From Denitrobaculum tricleocarpae (GTDB lineage: Bacteria; Pseudomonadota; Alphaproteobacteria; Kiloniellales; Kiloniellaceae): a DNA stretch of 64,000 nucleotides. The position numbers were made by a program, and so were the translations under genes. Below, one piece after another: positions 60,372 to 64,000 of the stretch. Location: positions 868,001-932,000 of the forward strand of contig NZ_ML660052.1 in NCBI RefSeq assembly GCF_007004665.1, in the 5' to 3' direction. Positions within the stretch are counted from its first letter, which is position 1; every line of letters starts with the position of its first letter. The notes under the pieces were generated by a model. That model saw only the letters and a list, made by a program, of their open reading frames with translations. It was not told the DNA's origin and made no database searches.

Positions 60372-60992
60372 ATGACCGGTATGACGCATCTACCTCCGCC
60401 CGATTCACTTGAACGCCTTTTTCAATCTCTTGCCTTGCTTGACGCGATCATGTCCCCCGAGTGGGAGTATCGATATTATTCGTTTGATGCGCATTGGGGC
60501 CCTGGCGAGACTATGGGGTCGATGCGGAATGGATCGGGTGACAGCCTGTTCGCGCTCTTCAACGACCATGGTTGTTTTCTCAAGGGCTTCAGTCATGAAC
60601 ATCAGGCGGATCATCTCGGGGCCGAAGCGTTTTACAAACACGTACCCGAAGATTTCGCCGTTGGTGTCGTTGAACCCGCATTCAGCCCGAATAACGTGAC
60701 TTTTTGTTATTGGCGCCGTCGCAACGATGGTGAATGGAACGACTCTGGTGTCGAGTTGTCCAAAGGCGACGATCCTGACGGATCAGCGTTTCTTTTGCTG
60801 GGCCTCGATGGCAAACCCGAGACCTATCAGGCCTTCGCCTGTGAATACTATGAAGCAGAAGTGCCGCTGGACCCGGTTGCGGCGATCTTCGCTCATGGCC
60901 GTCTGACAGAAGACATCGTTCGGGCTCTCAACCCGGAGATTTCGATTGAGCGCCTCCAGGCCGACATCGCCGAAATCGGGTACGGTGTCTAG
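60372..60992 (+). CDS. Hypothetical protein
   Basis: 206 residues, soluble, acidic, with many aromatic residues (EWEYRYYSFDAHWG). Signal peptide not seen. The whole-protein pattern with GSMRNGSGDSLFALFNDHGCFLKGFSHEHQAD resembles small immunity or SMI1-like proteins in polymorphic toxin loci, but no toxin gene is here. Function unknown. Confidence 0.7.
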   Translation: MTGMTHLPPPDSLERLFQSLALLDAIMSPEWEYRYYSFDAHWGPGETMGSMRNGSGDSLFALFNDHGCFLKGFSHEHQADHLGAEAFYKHVPEDFAVGVVEPAFSPNNVTFCYWRRRNDGEWNDSGVELSKGDDPDGSAFLLLGLDGKPETYQAFACEYYEAEVPLDPVAAIFAHGRLTEDIVRALNPEISIERLQADIAEIGYGV

Positions 60993-61029
60993 AGCGGATT
61001 CCGGATTGACGTTTCTTCTTTTTTATTTT

Positions 61030-61055
61030 ACCAATTAGTAAATTAACTGATCGGT
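61030..61055. promoter_or_regulatory. Candidate ArsR operator
   Basis: accaattagt-N6-actgatcggt, 8 of 10 positions paired, ending 8 bp before the start of the second SRPBCC-linked ArsR gene. Confidence 0.5.
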
Positions 61056-61063
61056 AATGTTCT

Positions 61064-61420
61064 ATGCCTGTATCCCAACTCGACAGCACACTCGCGGCGC
61101 TTGCGGATCCCACCCGCCGGGCGATCCTGGCGCAGCTGGCTTCCGGCGAGCGCACGGTTACCGAGCTGGCCGAACCCTTCGAGATGACCATGCCGGCGGT
61201 CACCAAACATCTGAAGGTGCTGGAGAAGGCCGGACTGATCGAACGTGGGCGTGAAGCGCAAACGCGGCCCTGCCGTCTGCGGGCGGCACCGCTCAAGGAG
61301 GTTGCGGACTGGGTCGAGGATTACCGGCAGGCCTGGGAAGAGAGCCTGGACCGTCTGGGCGGCTATCTGCAGGACCTGCAAGCCGCGGAGAAGGGAGGGG
61401 GCCGTGCCCCAGAAAAGTAA
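61064..61420 (+). CDS. ArsR-family regulator (second SRPBCC-linked module)
   Basis: 118 residues, winged helix (QLDSTLAALADPTRRAILAQLASGERTVTELAEPFEMTMPAVTKHLKVLEKAGLIERGREAQ). The same operon design as 50470; the two share the HLKVLEKAGL(V/I) core but are otherwise divergent. Overlaps the SRPBCC gene by 17 bp. Confidence 0.9.
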   Translation: MPVSQLDSTLAALADPTRRAILAQLASGERTVTELAEPFEMTMPAVTKHLKVLEKAGLIERGREAQTRPCRLRAAPLKEVADWVEDYRQAWEESLDRLGGYLQDLQAAEKGGGRAPEK

Positions 61421-61892
61421 AGACGCAATAAAACCAAACGCCGCAAATGAGTTGCTCTTCACGCGGACTTACGACGCACCGCGCGCGCTTGTCTTTGCCG
61501 CCTGGACCGATCCGGCGCATATCGGCAAGTGGTGGGGACCCGAGGGCTTCACCACCACCACCCTTGCCATGGAAGTCGAGGTCGGCGGTGTCTGGGACTA
61601 CATCATGCACGGCCCGGACGGCACGGACTATCCCGGCCGGGGCGTCTTTACCGAAATCGTGAAGCCCGAGCGCCTGGCCTTTTCCCATGTCGGCGGCAAG
61701 GCGGACGACCCCCATCTGACCTGCGAATTCTGCGTGATATTCGAGGAAGTTGACGGGCAGACGAGCCTCACGCTGCGCATGATCTTCCCTTCCGCGCAGG
61801 CGGCAGAACATGCAAAGGAACTGGGTGCCGATAGCGGTGGCACCGAGAGTCTCGAACGCCTGGCCCAAGCGCTGAAAACCGCGGCAGCCTGA
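61404..61892 (+). CDS. SRPBCC/AHSA1-domain protein (second module)
   Basis: 162 residues from a GTG with a strong ggagggg site just upstream; a longer open frame from 61245 overlaps the ArsR gene and is rejected. Features: ELLFTRTYDAPRALVFAAWTDPAHIGKWWGPEGFTTTT and DYPGRGVFTEIVKPERLAFSH, the classical AHSA1 pattern. Co-expressed with ArsR and the following reductase. Function unknown. Confidence 0.9.
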   Translation: MPQKSKDAIKPNAANELLFTRTYDAPRALVFAAWTDPAHIGKWWGPEGFTTTTLAMEVEVGGVWDYIMHGPDGTDYPGRGVFTEIVKPERLAFSHVGGKADDPHLTCEFCVIFEEVDGQTSLTLRMIFPSAQAAEHAKELGADSGGTESLERLAQALKTAAA

Positions 61893-61948
61893 TCTGCGCT
61901 GAGGTGCGGTTTCATCACTTCGGCGACGTAATCCACAGGGAGAAGACC

Positions 61949-62515
61949 ATGCCCAGAGAACTCGCGATCCTGACCTTCCAGACCCTCGATGGCGTCATGC
62001 AGGCCCCCAGGTTGCCCGACGAGGACAGCTCCGGCGGCTTCACCCGGGGCGGCTGGGCCGATCCTCACTGGGACGGTGTGATGGAACAGGTCGGAAAGTT
62101 TGCCATGGCCGAGCCCTACGACCTGCTGCTCGGCCGCAAGACCTACGAGCTTTTCGCGCCGCATTTTTCGGGGGCCGGCGATACAAACCCCATGAACTCC
62201 GCGCGGAAGTATGTCGCCACCTCGACCCTGAGCCAGCTTGATTGGAACAACTCCGTGGCTCTGTCCGGCGATGTCGCTCAAGATGTCAAGGCGCTCAAGA
62301 GCCAGGATGGCCCTTTGCTCCAGGTTCATGGCAGCTGGCAACTGATTCAAACGCTCCTTGCCGAGCACCTGATCGATGAATTTCGGATCTGGAGCTTTCC
62401 GGTTCTTGTCGGTCCGGGCAAGCGCCTCTTCGGCGAGGGCGCAATGCCGCGTGCGCTGAAACTCGTTAAATCGGACACCACGTCGAGCGGTGCAGTGATG
62501 TCTATCTATCGATAG
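61949..62515 (+). CDS. Dihydrofolate-reductase-like protein (RibD C-terminal family)
   Basis: 188 residues from the ATG at 61949, which has agggag upstream; a GTG-like start at 61904 is rejected. Family pattern: LTFQTLDGVMQAP, then LLLGRKTYELFAPHF, and LLAEHLIDEFRIWSFPVLVGPGKRLFGEG. YyaP/YwjB-like reductase of unknown substrate, frequently next to ArsR-SRPBCC genes. Its 3' end overlaps the convergent next gene by 14 bp. Confidence 0.9.
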   Translation: MPRELAILTFQTLDGVMQAPRLPDEDSSGGFTRGGWADPHWDGVMEQVGKFAMAEPYDLLLGRKTYELFAPHFSGAGDTNPMNSARKYVATSTLSQLDWNNSVALSGDVAQDVKALKSQDGPLLQVHGSWQLIQTLLAEHLIDEFRIWSFPVLVGPGKRLFGEGAMPRALKLVKSDTTSSGAVMSIYR

Positions 62516-62777
62516 GGCTAAGGTTGTCGCTTCGGCTTTGCCTGGCGGTGGGATCGATGACCCGCTTCGCTTCGATGACCTTGCGCTCACCCTCGATACC
62601 AGCCGCCGAGTTATCAAATTCCATGCCGATGTGGCGGGACATAACTGCGTCGAGGCTGAGCAACCCCAGATGCGACGCGAATTTCAGGTTGAATTTCGCG
62701 TTTCCATCGCTGAGTCCGCTGGGTGCGGGCCCGACGGTATCGCTCTCGGTCGTCGTTCTGTCTTTGTCTTCAATCAT
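62502..62777 (-). CDS. Small hypothetical protein
   Basis: 91 residues, polar and without a membrane segment (SDGNAKFNLKFASHLGLLSLDAVMSRH). It overlaps the previous gene by 8 bp at its start and the convergent reductase by 14 bp at its end. No family recognised; the overlap with neighbours makes it uncertain. Confidence 0.5.
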   Translation of the reverse strand: MIEDKDRTTTESDTVGPAPSGLSDGNAKFNLKFASHLGLLSLDAVMSRHIGMEFDNSAAGIEGERKVIEAKRVIDPTARQSRSDNLSPIDR

Positions 62778-63024
62778 TGTTTCTCTCCATTTCTTCGAGG
62801 GCCGGTGCGGCGGTTTGCTTTAGCCAGCCTTGCAGTTGCCCGGTGGCGAAGGGCAGGGCCACATAGACCAGCGCCGGAACCATGATGAGCGTCAGAGCCA
62901 GTGTTCTGAGCGGCATCGCGACGCCGTTCAGAACGGGATCAAGGGCGGCCAGCAGAAGGGTGATCATCGGATAGACAATAACCCAGGTCAGCAGAGCCAT
63001 CTTGTGGCGATTCGGGGGTGTCAT
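62770..63024 (-). CDS. Small two-helix membrane protein (ABM-linked type)
   Basis: 84 residues from the ATG overlapping the aldo/keto reductase stop (ATGA). NRHKMALLTWVIVYPMITLLLAALDPVLN and LRTLALTLIMVPALVYVALPF form two membrane helices. The pattern matches the C-terminal membrane hairpin that is often attached to antibiotic-biosynthesis-monooxygenase (ABM) domains, here free-standing. A longer frame to 63144 is rejected as overlapping. Confidence 0.7.
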   Translation of the reverse strand: MTPPNRHKMALLTWVIVYPMITLLLAALDPVLNGVAMPLRTLALTLIMVPALVYVALPFATGQLQGWLKQTAAPALEEMERNND

Positions 63025-63833
63025 GCCGCACCTCCGTCCTTGGCGGTGGATACCAGGTCCCAGGCGCGCCAGTTGTCGTCCAGATGGACGATCGACGTGG
63101 TGCCGGGAATGACGATGATGTTGGGGGAACGCGCCAGCAGCCACGCGAGCGCCTGCTTCGGATCCAGCTTCGCGCCGGGCTGCATGGGATTGGCCCCGAG
63201 CGGCCCGTAAGGGATAAAGGCGATGCCCTGTTCGGCCGTAAACTCGACCAGATCCTGCGCGCTTGTCTCGGCCATGTTGAAGCGGTTCTGGACACTGGCG
63301 ATCGGCGCGACGCTGAGCGCCCGCTCAAGATCCGCGCGCGTGACGTTGGAGAGACCGATATGGCGAATCCTGCCGTCCGCCTGCGCTTCGGCCAAAGCCC
63401 TGACCGAGGTCTCGATCGGTGTATCGGGATCCACGCGGTGAAGCTGAAAGAGGTCGATCCGGTCCCGGCGCAGGTTGATCAGCGCTTTGTCGATCTGGCG
63501 CAGCAGCGTACCGCGCGAGCCATCGACGAGAATCCTGCCGGGCTCGGGTTTGTCCACGCCGCCTTTGGTGGCGATCACGGCGTCACGGCCTCCCAGGGCT
63601 TCACCGACGATCCGGTCCGCCGTCTCCGGACCGTAGGCCCAGGCGCTATCGAAAAAAGTGACGCCGAGGTCATGAGCGCGGCGCAGCAGCGTCAGGCCCT
63701 GGTCCCATTGCGGGTAGGGACCGAAGTTCCCCGGCTGGCCGGTCAGGCGCATGGCACCGTACCCCAGGCGGTTCACCTCAAGGTTGCCGCCGATTTTGAA
63801 GCTCCGTGTGATGTTATCTCTTTGACTGGTCAT
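63021..63833 (-). CDS. Aldo/keto reductase
   Basis: 270 residues from the ATG at 63833, which has caggaga upstream; two earlier Mets are possible. Catalytic tetrad Asp62 and Tyr67 (FFDSAWAYG), Lys90 (IATKGG) and His132 (LFQLHR). NADPH region near the end (VIPGTTSIVHLDDNWRAW). First gene of a three-gene minus-strand set with two small proteins, and divergent from a LysR gene that may control it. Confidence 0.92.
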   Translation of the reverse strand: MTSQRDNITRSFKIGGNLEVNRLGYGAMRLTGQPGNFGPYPQWDQGLTLLRRAHDLGVTFFDSAWAYGPETADRIVGEALGGRDAVIATKGGVDKPEPGRILVDGSRGTLLRQIDKALINLRRDRIDLFQLHRVDPDTPIETSVRALAEAQADGRIRHIGLSNVTRADLERALSVAPIASVQNRFNMAETSAQDLVEFTAEQGIAFIPYGPLGANPMQPGAKLDPKQALAWLLARSPNIIVIPGTTSIVHLDDNWRAWDLVSTAKDGGAA

Positions 63834-63924
63834 TTCCGTCTCCTGGTGTTTGGTTTTCATTTCCTGAAAGACAAGATGAGACAAGATCTGCCATTCCTGT
63901 AGTCGACATAAAGGAGTAATTGTT

Positions 63925-63939
63925 ATACGTATTACGTAT
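63925..63939. promoter_or_regulatory. Palindrome overlapping the LysR start
   Basis: atacgta-t-tacgtat, a perfect 15-base palindrome that includes the first two bases of the ATG. Candidate regulator-binding site for the divergent pair. Confidence 0.5.
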
Positions 63940-64000
63940 GAGTAAGCCTCTCGACCGTCTGACCCTTCTGGAGTCTTTCGTGCGGATCTCCGACCGTGGC
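63938..64000 (+). CDS. LysR-family regulator (3'-truncated)
   Basis: Only the first 21 residues are in the window (MSKPLDRLTLLESFVRISDR, one more Gly). The pattern LDRLxLLESFVRISDRGS is typical of LysR N-termini. The ribosome site aaggag lies about 20 bp upstream, a little far. It is divergent from the aldo/keto reductase operon with 104 bp between. Confidence 0.75.
   Translation, partial: MSKPLDRLTLLESFVRISDRG

Overview
The window is a 64 kb piece of a GC-rich bacterial chromosome, most likely from an alphaproteobacterium; a Rhodospirillales-type marine or halophilic relative is my guess and no more. The evidence is a glpR-glpD-glpSTPQ-DUF2160-glpV glycerol-3-phosphate module of the rhizobial type, an imuA-imuB-dnaE2 cassette preceded by a GAAC-N7-GAAC LexA box (the alphaproteobacterial form), and several solute-binding-protein transporters (TTT, ABC, TRAP). 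I see no rRNA, tRNA, CRISPR array, prophage or intact insertion sequence.

Layout. 1-2252: ArsR regulator fragment, metal(loid) permease and a stand-alone ATP-grasp ligase. 2253-3159: a 0.9 kb gene-poor stretch with three inverted-repeat structures. 3160-7323: LysR regulator and a tctCBA tricarboxylate transporter. 7446-16190: the complete glp region, ending in a strong terminator. 16332-21001: ZntB-type transporter facing a tightly packed five-gene operon (small conserved protein, RimB-like retropepsin, RimK ligase, AstE/aspartoacylase-like hydrolase, MscS channel). 21195-25160: unknown protein, glutathione transferase, CHASE-PAS histidine kinase. 25489-31231: SOS box and the translesion mutasome. 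31380-41376: ankyrin-glyoxalase fusion, MipA/OmpV porin divergent from a two-component system, exported FAH-fold protein, LysR, small protein, large hybrid kinase. 41609-49455: SDR, APH-type kinase, two overlapping Lin0512 paralogues with an aldo/keto reductase, DUF899 protein, coiled-coil membrane protein, AhpD-like protein with its TetR, periplasmic MsrA. 49530-52991: acetyltransferase, ArsR-SRPBCC-MAPEG operon, thioesterase, two small proteins. 52992-59232: D-lactate operon (TRAP SBP, fused DctQM permease, Dld) divergent from an FCD-type regulator. 59340-64000: small hypotheticals, a second ArsR-SRPBCC-reductase module, and an aldo/keto reductase operon divergent from a LysR gene cut by the window edge.

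How the parts work together. Three carbon-uptake systems each sit beside a probable regulator: TTT with LysR, glycerol-3-phosphate with GlpR (GlpR-like sites before glpR and glpD), and D-lactate with the FCD regulator (perfect palindrome in the divergent promoter). A recurring design is a GC-rich hairpin between the binding-protein gene and the permease gene, seen in both the TTT and the TRAP operon. Several regulators have readable candidate operators: a TetR pair of matching 16-bp sites, a LysR 7-10-7 palindrome, and two ArsR palindromes at start codons.

Most promising for new biology: the RimK/RimB/AstE/MscS operon, the overlapping Lin0512 pair, the asymmetric GlpS/GlpT ATP sites, and the ankyrin-glyoxalase fusion.
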